This document shows positions 36,801 through 48,602 of a stretch of 64,000 nt of DNA, one piece after another; position 1 is the first letter of the stretch, and the number at the start of each line of letters is the position of its first letter. The position numbers and the translations under genes were made by a program. The stretch is from Histoplasma ohiense (Eukaryota > Ascomycota > Eurotiomycetes > Onygenales > Ajellomycetaceae). The notes under the pieces were generated by a model. That model had not been told where the DNA came from. It saw only the letters and a list, made by a program, of their open reading frames with translations, and ran no database searches. The stretch covers positions 1,488,001 to 1,552,000 of the forward strand of contig JAEVHH010000004.1 in the NCBI GenBank assembly GCA_017607445.1, in the 5' to 3' direction.

Positions 36801-39091
36801 ACTAACCCAGCCACTCGAAAATGGATCAAAGGAGAAATGTCAAATTTTCATTATTTGATGTTTGTCAATACCATGGCCGGACGAACGTTCAATGACTTGA
36901 CGCAATACCCTGTATTCCCCTGGGTGCTTGCAGATTATACGAGTGATGAGCTGGATCTGACAAACCCTAAAGTCTTCCGCGATTTATCGAAACCGATGGG
37001 ATGTCAAACTCCAGAACGGGAATCAGAATATAGGAGCCGATACCAATCATTTGCCGAGATGGGTGACCATAATACATTGCCGTTCCATTATGGGACGCAC
37101 TATTCTTCCGCGATGATTGTCACCTCGTACCTCATCCGCCTTCAGCCATTCGTAAAATCGTACCTCCTCTTGCAAGGAGGAACATTTGACCATGCCGATC
37201 GTCTATTCTATTCGATCCCCAAGGCATGGGAATCAGCATCCAGAACTGCCATGACCGACGTGAGGGAATTGATCCCCGAGTTTTTCTATCTGCCTGAATT
37301 TCTGGTGAATTCAAACAAATACGATTTTGGGCTGAGACAAAGCAAGTCTCAGTCAATAGATAATGTCGAATTACCTCCTTGGGCTAATAAAGACCCGAAA
37401 ATATTTATTGCCAAGCATCGGGAAGCGCTCGAAAGCCCATACGTGACAAGAAATCTCCATAAATGGATTGATCTGGTATTCGGCAATAAGCAGAAAGGCG
37501 AAGCTGCTTTGGAGGCAGTGAATGTATTTCACCATCTATCTTACCAGGGCGCTAAAGACCTGGACACCATCGATGACCCTGTCGAGCGCTTGGCAACGAT
37601 AGGCATAATCCATAATTTTGGACAGACTCCCCATCAGGCATTCCAAAAGCCCCACCCGCAGAGAGAGGAGATATCACACAAACAGAAACGGTTGAATACG
37701 GCGGCAGAGTCACTAACTCGCTTGCCCTTCACGTTACTTGGTATGCGAACTCAGCGTCTAAGACGATATTTCAACGGGCTAAACGTTTTTTTACAGATAG
37801 TCAAGAGCGAGTATCATCGTTGCTATTCTCATGCAAACAAGATCGGTTACTCTGTTCTGCTGCCTTCAGACTCAATATTCCACCGAACTATGACAAGTAC
37901 ATTGAGTGGGGTTTCTCCGATGGTAGTGTCAGGTTTTATACTGCTGATACCAGGAAGGTACGTAGACGTATTTGGGAATACATATCCGTTGTCGAATTGC
38001 TGGGACTAATTAATTGACTGTATATTTTTAAGTTGATCGGACATTTCGAGCACCTACATATAGGTCAGCTATCCGGTGCCTTATTTGCAGATTCCCAGAC
38101 TCTGATCACCTCTGGAACGGATTGTACTGTCTCGGTATGGTCATTCACATCGACATCCAAGTCGGCAGATCTTCATCCGAAAGCTACGCTATTTGGACAC
38201 CGTTCGCTGGTCACCACTCTTGCCGTTTCGAGATCTTTTAGTACCATCCTCTCCGCCTCCAAGGATGGAAAGATAATGCTATGGGATCTAAATCGTTTGG
38301 AATTTGTGAGATCATTACCGAACGGGGGACCTGTCGATGTAAGTTTTGCGTTTTCGCCCAAATCTACACATTCTTCATTTTTGGGTTCTAACCTGATCAT
38401 CCACCCGAATAGTGCGCACGCATCAACGATGCTACCGGGAATATAGTTGTCTGCCGTGGAAATCGTATAAGCCTCTATACACTAAATGGGGATTTGCTTC
38501 TTGAGCAAGCTGTGTGCGAGCAAGCTGATGATTGTATCCTGTCCTGCGCTTTCTACGAAGGTGTTAGTAGCGAATGGCTAGAACGGGAGTTATTCTTTAC
38601 AGGTCACAAGCGTAGAGTTGTCAATGTGAGTGATGTCTCTTTCTTTCATTTTAATTTTCATCCCTCACTCCCACTGAGACGTCCCCTTTTGCAATTGGGA
38701 TTTGCCGCGCCGTAGACACATTTCCCCACATAGTTTCCCCATTTTGTTTGATATCCGCAAGGCTAACAACAAGTTTTAGATATGGAGTAAAACGATCCGG
38801 AACGGCCGATTCGAGCTCGATCTAATCCGCCAGTTACATCATGTTGACAACACGCGCGAGGACGGGGCCAGCAACGTTACTGCGGGTATTAGTTGTATTC
38901 TGCCGTTGGCGCAGTCTGTTTATACCGGTGATGAAGTTGGGCAAGTTGTAAGTGCCTTCTTTCCTCGCTCATTTCACACCGCTTGGTTGATTCCGCTGTC
39001 CCCTGAATACTGCTTCGTAGTGCGGCCAGCTAATTATGGTTTTCTTAATCTCTTCAAATAGTATGAATGGGATTGTGTCCCGCGCCGTTGA
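30819..39091 (+). CDS. bph1: BEACH-domain protein (Bph1/beige-like) with ConA-like, PH and WD40 domains
   Basis: Nine exons, 30819-33342, 33407-33762, 33840-34290, 34372-37740, 37797-37957, 38033-38338, 38413-38625, 38780-38947 and 39062-39091, give 2525 residues with phases matching throughout. The N-terminal 840 residues are helical-repeat-like, with a concanavalin A-like lectin module at about 355-490 (AGYTLAVWVRFDNF ... PGKWYHICIIHK). A BEACH-type PH domain lies at about 1743-1860 (HVCNISRIEGLEACEGLLIL) and the BEACH domain at about 1890-2215 (NPATRKWIKGEMSNFHYLM, FPWVLADY, PFHYGTHYSSA, GGTFDHADRLFYSI). The last 260 residues are WD40 repeats ending in a 9-codon exon. Family members (yeast Bph1, human LYST/NBEA) are scaffolds for vesicle fusion, fission and lysosome-related organelles. 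The intron at 34291-34371 is 81 bp and stop-free, so its retention would only insert 27 residues. Confidence 0.95.
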
Positions 39092-40327
39092 CGAAAATAT
39101 ATATAGATTTACTGCTTGACATGTAGATCGCGGATGATCATGACTTTATGACGGACTAGGCTTTCGTTTTTCGACTAGCCAAGAGATAATGCTTTTATGC
39201 TATGTTATGTTAGTTTATGTATGCTTGAATTTTTTTTTTTTTTTTTTGCGTTCTTCATCCTCTCTCTTACTCGACACGTTTGTTTTATCAGGGTTAGTCG
39301 TCTCTTGTGGGATCAAATTTATCTGTAAAAAGCTGGCCTATAACTAGGTACTGTCGTTGGAACAACCCACTGCGAGTTTTTACAATTTTTCCTTTTGGTA
39401 TTTAAGATCTCCCCTGTCTCTTTTCCATACATCTCCACCTTATCCCGCAGTTCTCAAATGGCCAGCACCGTGCATTCTAAATACCGTTTGAAACCAGCTT
39501 CCTGGTTGCGTTACCGGACCTGAGTTGCGAACAGGATCCATTTTTCCTGTGCAATGATGTAACACTTTTCAAGATTTACCTACAGAAACGTTTTTGTCAA
39601 GTAACACAACTATTCGCCGCATGCCGAAAGGTTTATTGCATACACTTTTTGCCTCACTTATTAACGGGGATTGATGCTCAGCCATTTCAGGTGTGGCCCA
39701 GGGCCGGGCCTTTTTGGCTGCCGTACTTGTCATGATTTGTCATTATCGTGCAGTTCAAGGTTACTCGGAAGTGAAAAGCAGACTTGGGCTTCTATACTGC
39801 TGCTCCGTGTCGGACCACAGTCCCCCGGGATTGCGCCAAAGAGTCGGTGTCGGACAGATGGTCAGAAAACCATAGTGAAATACATGGCAGATTAGCCTGG
39901 CAGTCATGCGTTGGTAAATCGATTGCACTGGAGCAAGTTACTTTTTGTAGTTAAAAGACATAGTAACAAGGAATCCATGCCGGCTAAAAGAGATTAGTCA
40001 GTCTCGAGCCGGCCGGGGGTTTGCAGCCGAAACCCAGTGACCGGGCGCATCGCCGGTAACTTTATCTCCGTTATTTGCCCCACCACAAACCTGGGAGCCA
40101 ACACCCGCCGCCATCCATGAGGGACATATATATGACCTGCTCAACTTCCCGTCCTTCTTTGAACTCTGCATAAAGCCAACAAAAGCAGGCAATATACTCA
40201 CCATTGCATCACACACCCATTTCTCTTGATTCATTGAACTGTGCTGGAAGCACTTCTACGCTCTCAGTTGAATATTCTCTCCACACGCCTCTCTTCTTTA
40301 CACAGAATTACACCCCCGCAATCCGTC
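39092..40327. other. Intergenic region with a poly-T tract
   Basis: BEACH 3' UTR then the transaldolase promoter. A run of 18 T lies at about 39230-39247. No gene was recognised; open frames at 39671-39895 and nearby are unsupported. Confidence 0.6.
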
Positions 40328-41866
40328 ATGTCTTCCTCCCTTCATCAATTAAAAGCCACTGGCACGGTAAGTTACCCAGCGCCACTCTGCCTATCTCACA
40401 TGAGAGCAATGTATACGAGGATAGAATTGGGGACTGACTCTGTTCTCTACATTACCGTATAGGTTGTGGTCTGTGATTCTGGTATGTCATGCCGCTCGCA
40501 TATAAATTTCCCCTGTGTGCCGGTTTCAACGCAATGGAATCTGTTGCTAACATAGAAGGTTCCGAAATCTAGGCGATTTTGCAAGTACGTCTTATCAGTC
40601 TGCTGCTCCCGTCGTTTCTTCACTATATCTATCTCTCTATCCCATTAGGGATATTACTCTGACATATTCGAATAGCCATAGGCAAATATAAGCCTCAAGA
40701 TGCCACCACCAACCCTTCGTTAATCCTCGCCGCTTCGAAGAAGCCAGAATACGCCAAGTTGATCGATACAGCAGTTGAATACGGAAAGAAACAAGTACGT
40801 AGAGTACATCTACCTCTTGGTGTGTTTCTGCCTATATTCTGAGCTGAAGAGCTGACCTATGCGGCAAATAATTATAGGGCAAGACTATCGACGAACAGGT
40901 CGATGCCACTCTCGACCGTCTTTTGGTCGAGTTTGGCAAAGAGATCTTGAAGATCATCCCCGGCAAAGTCTCAACTGAAGTCGATGCCCGCTTCTCCTTC
41001 GATACCAAAGCCTCCGTCGACAAGGCTCTCCACATCATTGAAGTACGTTTTTTGTCATTTTAGCGAAGCCGATCCATTGTTATATTAGACGGAGCCTAGA
41101 TCGGTAAAACTAACTCAATTGGCTTTTTTTGCCAAAAAAAAAAAAAAAAAATTAGCTCTACAAGGCCGTTGGAGTCCCTAAAGAACGTGTCTTGATCAAA
41201 GTCGCATCTACATGGGAAGGCATCCAAGCCGCCCACATTCTCCAATCACAGCATGGTGTCAACTGCAACTTGACATTGATGTTCTCGCTAGTCCAAGCCA
41301 TTGCTGCTGCTGAAGCTGGCGCATACCTCATCTCCCCGTTCGTCGGCCGAATCCTCGACTGGTACAAAGCAGCCATGAAGAAAGACTTCAGCCCTGAAGA
41401 AGACCCTGGCGTCAAGAGCGTGCAGAACATCTTCAACTACTACAAGAAATACGGCTATAAGACCATAGTTATGGGTGCCTCCTTCCGGAATACCGGGGAA
41501 ATCACCGAATTAGCTGGATGCGACTATTTGACCATCTCGGTACGTTGTACAATATATAACTTCATTGTTCCCTGTTTCTTGTTCCCCTTCCAGAGAACTG
41601 GAACTAATTAGGCGTATTTCCCAAATCAGCCCAACCTCCTCGAAGAACTCTACAACTCTACCGCAGCCGTCCCCAAGAAGCTAGACGCTGCGGGCGCTTC
41701 CAGCCTCGACATTCCCAGGCGCACGTACCTCCACGACGAAGCCACCTTCCGTTTCGAGTTCAACGAGGAACAAATGGCTGTCGAGAAGCTGCGGGAGGGT
41801 ATATCCAAGTTTGCTGCCGATGCAGTTACCCTCAAGAACATTCTCAGAGAGAAGATTAGCTCGTAG
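40328..41866 (+). CDS. tal1: Transaldolase
   Basis: Seven exons, 40328-40366, 40463-40481, 40573-40584, 40676-40794, 40878-41042, 41156-41539 and 41630-41866, give 324 residues, the usual length. The first exons are tiny (39, 19 and 12 bp) and join to give VVVCDSGDFATIGKYKPQDATTNPSLI in two steps, the conserved class I transaldolase start with the DATTNPS loop. The Schiff-base Lys is Lys133 in RVLIKVASTWEGIQAA. NLTLMFSLVQAIAAAEAG and SPFVGRILDWYK complete the barrel. The enzyme moves a dihydroxyacetone unit between sedoheptulose 7-phosphate and glyceraldehyde 3-phosphate in the cytosolic non-oxidative pentose phosphate pathway. The intron before exon 6 has 18 A beside its acceptor where a pyrimidine tract is expected. 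Confidence 0.97.
41134..41151. repeat. Poly-A tract (18) beside a 3' splice site
   Basis: Eighteen A separate GGCTTTTTTTGCC from the ATTAG acceptor of transaldolase intron 5. Together with the preceding seven T it can fold as a T/A hairpin. Confidence 0.9.
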
Positions 41867-43147
41867 ATCCGAGCTCTGCTTTTGTTTATGTATTGAATAC
41901 AAATTTGTATCAGGAGGTACAAAGGAAGCGAAAGGAAACGAAATAAAAACTGCTTGCTGCGTGCGCGTGTATTCCCTGTATGAACCTTTTATCTTCTTGT
42001 CCCTTTTTTCCTTCTTTCTTAATTTTACAAAAATGGCATAAGTTCATGCAGGGTCTTTTTTCATACGCCTCTTTCCTCCCCTATTTTGCTCGTTATTGAA
42101 CTCCCAGGGAAGTACATATATCTCAAATTACATCAAATTGGAGCTTCCTCGCAAACAATCGAATATTTTACTCCCGTTATCTTTGGATTCCGCAAGAGGT
42201 CGACAAGACTGAACACTCCCCATAAAAAACATATCATGGAGAAAAAGTCAATCAGGTGGACTAGAAGGAAAATAAATAAAAAAAAAAAAAAAAAAAGAAG
42301 GGGGGGGGTTGGGTTTTGAGAAATAACTCCTTTTAGCACACGCCTGTAGAAAATCAATATTTACAATATCAAAATACCCAACTAATCGAAAAGTACAGTA
42401 CAACAAGCATTCCTCCAACTAACACCATTCCAAAGGGAATGGGGATATAAAACATCAACAGCAAAACAGTCTCTCCGTCTTCGTATCCAGTGCATAGTAG
42501 TTCCAAAGACATCTTCGAGCTTGGCGCGGGAGTGGATATTTGTTCACCTATGTATATATTTCCCTGTACTAGCGGAGCAAGGATGGGAAATACTAGAGAC
42601 GGTGTGGAGGTTCATTGTATGTGTACTGCGTAGGGTGGATTCGAGTGGGTAAGGTGGATAGATAGGGGAGTGGATGGGAGGGGGCATTCAGCGTCATCAT
42701 CATCATCGTCGTCGTCGTCGTCGTTGTCATAGCGTTCGTAAGTTGTATTGTTGGTGTGGGAAAATGGATCTGTGGAAGATACAGAGAAACTCCAATATAG
42801 TCAATTCCGATTGGGTATAAAATGCTGACTGAAAATGTTCTTCCTTGAGTATCCAAGTATACCTTATAATCCCTAACTCCGAGTTATCCCGTAATCCTTT
42901 GTATTCTTGTTCGGCCTCTGATCCATGTTCCCTCCTTCAACCTAGCCTCTTAACAAATGTGCCCGAAAGTTCACAGTAAGGAATCACCAGAATATGGCAT
43001 GAATCGCTCCACGAAGACAAAATGTAAAAGCGGCGTTAAAAAACAACGAAAAAAGAAGAACATTAAAAAATCGCTCAAATATGAAATTCAAATCACACCT
43101 CACTGGGAAATGGCACAAACACGACTGCCCTAACGGGTCACCAGGGT
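41867..43147. other. Convergent 3' intergenic region with simple repeats
   Basis: Tail-to-tail spacer between transaldolase (+) and the DUF4246 gene (-). It contains an A-then-G run at about 42278-42309 and the trinucleotide repeat at 42694-42725. No gene was recognised. Confidence 0.6.
42694..42725. repeat. Trinucleotide microsatellite (CAT)n(CGT)n
   Basis: About four CAT-type units run directly into about six CGT-type units in non-coding sequence. A compound microsatellite, probably length-variable. Confidence 0.85.
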
Positions 43148-45414
43148 TTAATGCTCACAGAGCGAAAACACCCTATGCCTAAAATGCCTATCTTGCTCCG
43201 TGACCCTCGCCGTCCTCTCCGCCATTAACTCCAACCGGAACCGCTTCGCCTCCTCCATGTTGAACGGGAAATCCGCCTCACTGCCACTGCCCAAAATCAT
43301 GTCCACCAACTCCTTGGGCAGTTTTTTAAGCGCCCCCGTTGACTCGATATGCTCCATCCACCAGTCCCGGCGCTGCGGCGGTACGTTTGCCGTGGAGATT
43401 ATGCGGATGTGCGGGTCCACTAGGAACAGGGTTAGGATTTTGCGGTGGCCTGGCTTGGATTTATCGGCCAGCTCAAAGGGTTCGACACGGTGTTGGACGG
43501 TGTTAGGAAATGTAAGGAGGCGGCCTTGAGAGCATTCAACGCTGCCGGGAATTTGGGTTGCGGAGGATAGAGTGTGCTTCCCAAAGATTTCGGGGAGGAA
43601 TGCTGGGTCTTCTCCACGGCTATTTTTTATTTTTGGGTTTGTGGCACACTGCTGGCGGAAGGCTATGTGGCCATTGGTGATGTTTTGGTTATCGTAGTAG
43701 TAGAGTGCGGTTGCGCAGATGTGCTCATTCTGCGGTTTACCAACAAAAAGGAGGTGTTCGTGTTAGATATGTGTGAATAACGTGGGTGCATAGTACGCTT
43801 TACTTACAAGTTGGCCTTCTACATGCCAAGCGCCGCCATCATATTTGGGTTTTTCGGGGGTTAGATAGATGTTTGCAAGTTTCACGATCACTTGCAAACC
43901 AGTATTGCGGTATTGTTTCTTCAAATCCACGGATCCGGGTGACAGTGACGGTGTCATCGTAGGTTCGAACTTTCTAGGTTCTGGTAGTACATATCCAGAC
44001 TTAGTTATCGAACGTTTCGGTTTTCTCGATCCATTTGTACCCTCCCGAGACGGGGAAAGTGAACTTTCCCTAATGCATATGTCGTAGTTAATCCGTCGAG
44101 TATATTCGGCACTTAGAGAGGATAGGGTTCTGTTCCACAACGGTATTGCGCAGGATATCACCTTCTCGATGGTTCTGTACAGTTCTCGATGTTTGTGGGG
44201 GTGAAGGTTGTTGATATAGCTTGTTATCCGACATGGTGGCGCAAGGGATGCTGCTGCAACTTTAGAAGGGTCTTTTGGATCTAGAGGGAGGTACGAGCCC
44301 GGCTCGTCAATAAACTCCACACTACAAGGTAGCCATTGGAATTTCTGGCTGTATATCTTGTCTTTCCAGAAATTGCCCGCCCAGCCAGAGTGATTATCTA
44401 GCTTGTCGTCAAACACTGTGTACTTGTCTCGGGGAACAGGAAGTGTTTCTCCCAAACCACAGCTGGGAATGCAGTCATTCAGGCCTAAGAGCTTCTCGCT
44501 GAGGATACGCGATCGGCCATAGACAAGAGGGAAGAGAGACGGGTGCACCAAATTCAGGACTTGCTTGTTCGTGGAAGGGTGGTAATCCTTGAGATCTTCT
44601 GGAACATCTTCCAGTTTCTGAACCCCTGCTTTCAACTCCTGATTCACTGATTCAGGCAAAGCTGTGTCTGATTTGACCACTCCGCCGTTGAATACGTCCA
44701 CAAGTCCGTATTCGTGAAAAATCCTTGTTTTGTAGCGAAGCTCATCCATAACCCATTTTGTCATAGCTTCAGAAAAACCGTAGTTTCCCGTCAGCATTTC
44801 CTTCCGCCACTTATCCACGATGGTATCGTCAGAGACCTATTGTCAAAGTCAGTCAACAGTTTATCCCACTGGTCATGTGCACATATTGCAGCAAGGGGGT
44901 TGTTGAGTTTTCTCTCTCCTTTTGTAAGGTTCGGAGGGAGGAGAGAGAGGGAGGTGAAAGTGATATAATGATGAAATAGTCAGATAGGAAGTAGCGCAAC
45001 AACTGAGTAATCCAAGGGTAATATAAGTTCTAACCTTCACGTTCCAGTTAGGCTTATCCGTGATTTCGTTCATGATTTGGACCATCATGTTTTCCCGAGT
45101 CGTTAGGGCTGGGTATCTGCCAAGTCAATACCTAGTATCCCAAACCTGGAACCACGGGTTTACCTCAAATTATCATCGAGAGCATCTTGATAGTTCAAAG
45201 CGTTTCGGAAACGGCCCCTTTGTATTCCCTGGATGTGGAGGATATTGAGTCTAGGAGTTCGCCCGTCCATGCTACCACGCGGGGTCGTGAGAGGGGTGTT
45301 CATCGGGGTAGGTTCCCAGTTTAGCGGGAGCGTGAAGCCTGGAAGGCGAAAATTAACATTATCTGGCAGATCTTCCTCCCAATCCGAAAGCTGAGAAGAT
45401 TCTGTATCGCTCAT
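43148..45414 (-). CDS. DUF4246 protein
   Basis: Four minus-strand exons, 45414-45164, 45116-45035, 44836-43808 and 43729-43148, give 647 residues. The start is MSDTESSQLSDWEEDLPD; an upstream in-frame ATG-like start at 45528 adds an unconserved leader. The body carries LNLVHPSLFPLVYGRSRIL, FQWLPCSVEFI and ITSYINNLHPHKHRELY, all typical of DUF4246, which is widespread in ascomycetes. Near the C-terminus, GGAWHVEGQLNEHI and, about 90 residues later, VQHRVEPFEL give an HxE ... H arrangement like the iron-binding facial triad of 2-oxoglutarate oxygenases. An oxygenase role is therefore inference; no function is established that I know of. The intron at 45117-45163 is only 47 bp. Confidence 0.88.
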
Positions 45415-47076
45415 TTTGAAGGCAAGATAGAGAGAACGTTCACAAATTAGTAAAATGCTCGGTACAGATCGTAGAGACCGCGGGGAACCAGATGAAGTCT
45501 GATCAAGCCTCGATAAGCGTAAAAACAAAGTGACTAGCAGATTTGGGCAAGATAAGGGGTATCTGCGAAATATCCTAACGGGGTTTTATGCCAGGACAAT
45601 AAGCGGCTGGGCTGGCATCAATCGCCGTAACAGCTGTCTTATTCACCGGTCCGGCGCGATGTGGGGTCAGCCAATCATGAAGCTCGCTAACCCCGCTGAG
45701 AACAATAGGAAGCAAAATCCTATTGTTCTTTGCTACAGGGATGTCGAGATGTGGCCACCAACAAACCACCAGTGAAACAACAGGCCTGAAAGGGTTCAAC
45801 TGTGCAGGCGCCAAACAGATGCTGAGAACATCTAAAGGTCTTTGCACACAACGGTAATAATTGTTTTTTGAATTACCCTCAAAAAGATGCGAGGATAAGC
45901 TCGCGGGGCTGGTAATGCGCTAGTCTTATCGGACTTGGCTGTCTTTCCTGTTCTTGGCTTGTTGCTGTGGACAAAAAAAGAAATCGACGTAACGCAGAGG
46001 ATTGACACGGCTTGTCCCAGCTAGCTGCAACAACTTGGAGCGGTCCAACGATAGCCCTGCCCACTGGAGTTCATGTTAAGCGCCGAGGTCATGTTCAAAA
46101 TCTAAGTGTCTTGGTCCTGCGCCCGAGCCCGTCGACATCATGGAAATACAACCATCAATTAGTCATGGAGAAGAGTGAAAGTGTAGTTCAGATGACAAAA
46201 GCTCCAGAAGGACTTTTTTCCCAACCTTCCATACGTTGATAGGTAAATTCGTCCTAATGTGGTGCGCTGCATTGGTGTCCTTCAAAATGTCCCAGTAAAG
46301 AGTAAGGACACTGGCGGCAAAGCTGGAGTGAAGGAGCAAATCTTGACTCGCCAGCCAGGTATATTGAACGGCGGAGGAAACAGTGGGTTTGGTAGACAAG
46401 GTCAGATAGGAATATATGTGACCCGGCGGCGGCAGCACGTTTCCTTTGATGCACTGAAAGCCCATATCTGGTGGATTGCGTGATGTCCAACAAACTCAAG
46501 CCAACCCTGAACACGCGAGACATGATCAGCAGCACAACTACATGTGAATCGATATCATGAATATCTGCAAATCTCAGTTCCAGTTGGCAAAGGGGATTGG
46601 TTTCCCCTGAAAGTTTTAGTTTCCGTCGCCTGGAGATGAGGCGGTATCAAGACTACAGCAACCATTTGAGGAGCTGGAGCAATGAGTATGGCCCTATGCT
46701 TCCGCGCAGAAGCAAATGTGGGTAGCATGATGCTAGTGGATCGCATATATTGAGATCCCCTCCAGATACCTTGCAGATCAAAGCCAGTCATCTTCTGACC
46801 CAAGATAGACAGATATAGATATCTGCTTGGTAGTAAGTATCCGTGGGGCATTCGTTGCAGGAATTGGTACCGGGTGCACCGATTGCCCAAGCATAGACAG
46901 ATACATAGGGCCAGCAGTGCAAATGAAGTCAGAGAAGATGTATTTATGATATATCTACCTGACATAGTCAGAAGGAGATTTGGATTGTCCACAGATACTG
47001 TTTGGAACTAGACCCAGAGAGCCTTGGAGCCATGCTGCTTTGAACACTCAAACTCACTGAGGCTTGGATCAGGCGC
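45415..47076. other. Intergenic region, left part of repeat-rich block
   Basis: About 1.7 kb upstream of the DUF4246 gene with no supported gene. Open frames at 46163-46535 and 46555-46992 (-) show no family resemblance. A 12-bp sequence GTGAGGCTCAGG at 47077-47088 is repeated exactly at 48613-48624. Confidence 0.5.
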
Positions 47077-47133
47077 GTGAGGCTCAGGTGAGCAGAGGGT
47101 GAGACACTACTGCTCAAGTGGGGCGAGAAGATG

Positions 47134-47520
47134 TAACGTAATCAACCACCTAACGCTCGCTTACACTAACGCTCGCTTACACCTAACGCTCGCCAAATTC
47201 TCCCTTCATTCATCCACCTTCAAACACCCACAACATGCACCATGAAGCAGTTATACAAGCAGCGATTGATGATTTGAACTTGCAGTTGGTTCCTAATTAC
47301 ACTACAACTGCAAAAAAATATGGAATCAGCTGTCATATGTTATCGCGGTGTTATAACAACCTCCTTGGACTCTGTGACAGGTTAGAATCCATTAGCAGTC
47401 AACTTACACAACCGCCCTCTCATGTGCTCATGCGCATCTATGAAACACTCTTCTCATCGCAATTCTGCTCCACACTTGTGTAGTCTCTAACAATTCCTCT
47501 GTGTAACTCTTAATGTTCTT
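47134..47520 (+). mobile_element. Relic of a pogo/Fot1-like (Tc1/mariner) transposon, 5' end
   Basis: The left part has three direct copies of TAACGCTCGC(TTACAC) at 47151, 47167 and 47184, like the subterminal repeats of fungal pogo-type elements. It is followed by an open frame at 47235-47483 whose start (MHHEAVIQAAIDDL, then PNYTTTAKKYGISCHMLSR) resembles the psq/CENP-B-type helix-turn-helix at the N-terminus of pogo transposases. The frame loses resemblance after about 45 residues and ends at 82. No DDE catalytic part was found downstream, so the copy is dead. Confidence 0.55.
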
Positions 47521-47871
47521 CCACTCTGTGCTCCACTGTGGTGTGCATCCTTACAACTACTCATGAACATAGAGATACGTTTGAAATTTTCACATTTGTT
47601 ATCTGTTTTTCATATAATTTTAACCCTATAACTGTTCAATAACATTCTACACTCTCTACAGCCTCTCTATAAGTGTATATTACACAAGTTGAGTGGTCAT
47701 AGGGTACTCAATGTCCTTCCATTCACTCAAGAATATCAACATAGTTGTAAGAAACCCGCACTAAGGTGCCAGTGCTAGGCCGGAATTGGCGATTGCTCTA
47801 AAGATATGACATCGCCGAACATAGCAAAAGTCACAAAACAGCAGAAAAACTTAAATATTCTCATTACTTTT

Positions 47872-48602
47872 CAGTGGACTGGCTGTGTGACCATGCATGG
47901 GACCAGGACCAAATTTTTTCTCAGTCCCATTCTCAAATATCTTAGTCCTGGTCCCATATAGTGTTTATCAAGTCAGTCACTTTACATGATTTATATTATA
48001 ATTCTAGTCTCAGATCATGTTTTAGTTATTAATTATCAGTCCTGGTCCCATTTGATCCCATTTTACAAAATGGGACCAAACGGGACCATGATTTACCCTA
48101 TATAGATTGGCAGTGATAGATAGCTTAGCAGCGGTACATAGCTTAGCAGCGAGGGATAGCATAGCAGCGATAGATAGGTTGGCAGCGATAGATAGATTGG
48201 CAGCGGTAGATAAATTGGCAGCGTTGATATGTTAGCAGTGAGGGATAGCTTAGCAGCGAGGGATAGCTTAGCAGCGAGGGATAGCATAGCAGCGATAGGC
48301 AGCAGTAGCTGGTAGATAGAGGTAATATCTCCACCAATCATATCATCAGATTGATATCTAGATATGTATTATAATCATCAGAATGGGACCAAATTTCAGT
48401 CAAAATCATGATCAGTCCCAGATCATGTTCTTATTTTTGATAGTCAGTCACTTTACATGAAATATCAAGATTTATTAGTCCCATTTCACTCATGTTTTAA
48501 TAATTCTAGTCACTTAACACTCTCATTCTGATCCTGGTCCCTCTGGAAATCACACCAAGAAATGGACTGGGACCAAACCAAACCAAGGTCCCAGCGGCCA
48601 CT
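47872..48602. mobile_element. Non-coding repeat element rich in GGGACCA / TGGTCCC
   Basis: About 730 bp with at least ten GGGACCA or TGGTCCC copies in both orientations. A 19-bp sequence starting AGTCAGTCACTTTACAT is repeated exactly at 47971 and 48442. A hairpin at 48051-48080 has arms TTTGATCCCATTTT and AAAATGGGACCAAA. The ends are weakly inverted: CAGTGGACTGGCTG on the left and AGTGGCCGCTGGGACC as the reverse complement on the right. hAT elements often begin CAGTGG, but no 8-bp target duplication is visible, so the class is uncertain. An 18-bp minisatellite is nested inside. Confidence 0.5.
48103..48310. repeat. 18-bp minisatellite
   Basis: About eleven degenerate units of the type GAGGGATAGCTTAGCAGC, with GATAGATAGATTGGCAGC variants in the middle. 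Because 18 is a multiple of three, the minus strand reads as an open frame of LSLAAK-like repeats, which is an artefact. Confidence 0.9.

Noticed and set aside
48093..48341. Minus-strand frames with repeated LSLAAK or CYPSLLS units
   Set aside because: They are direct translations of the 18-bp minisatellite. The period being a multiple of three keeps all frames open.
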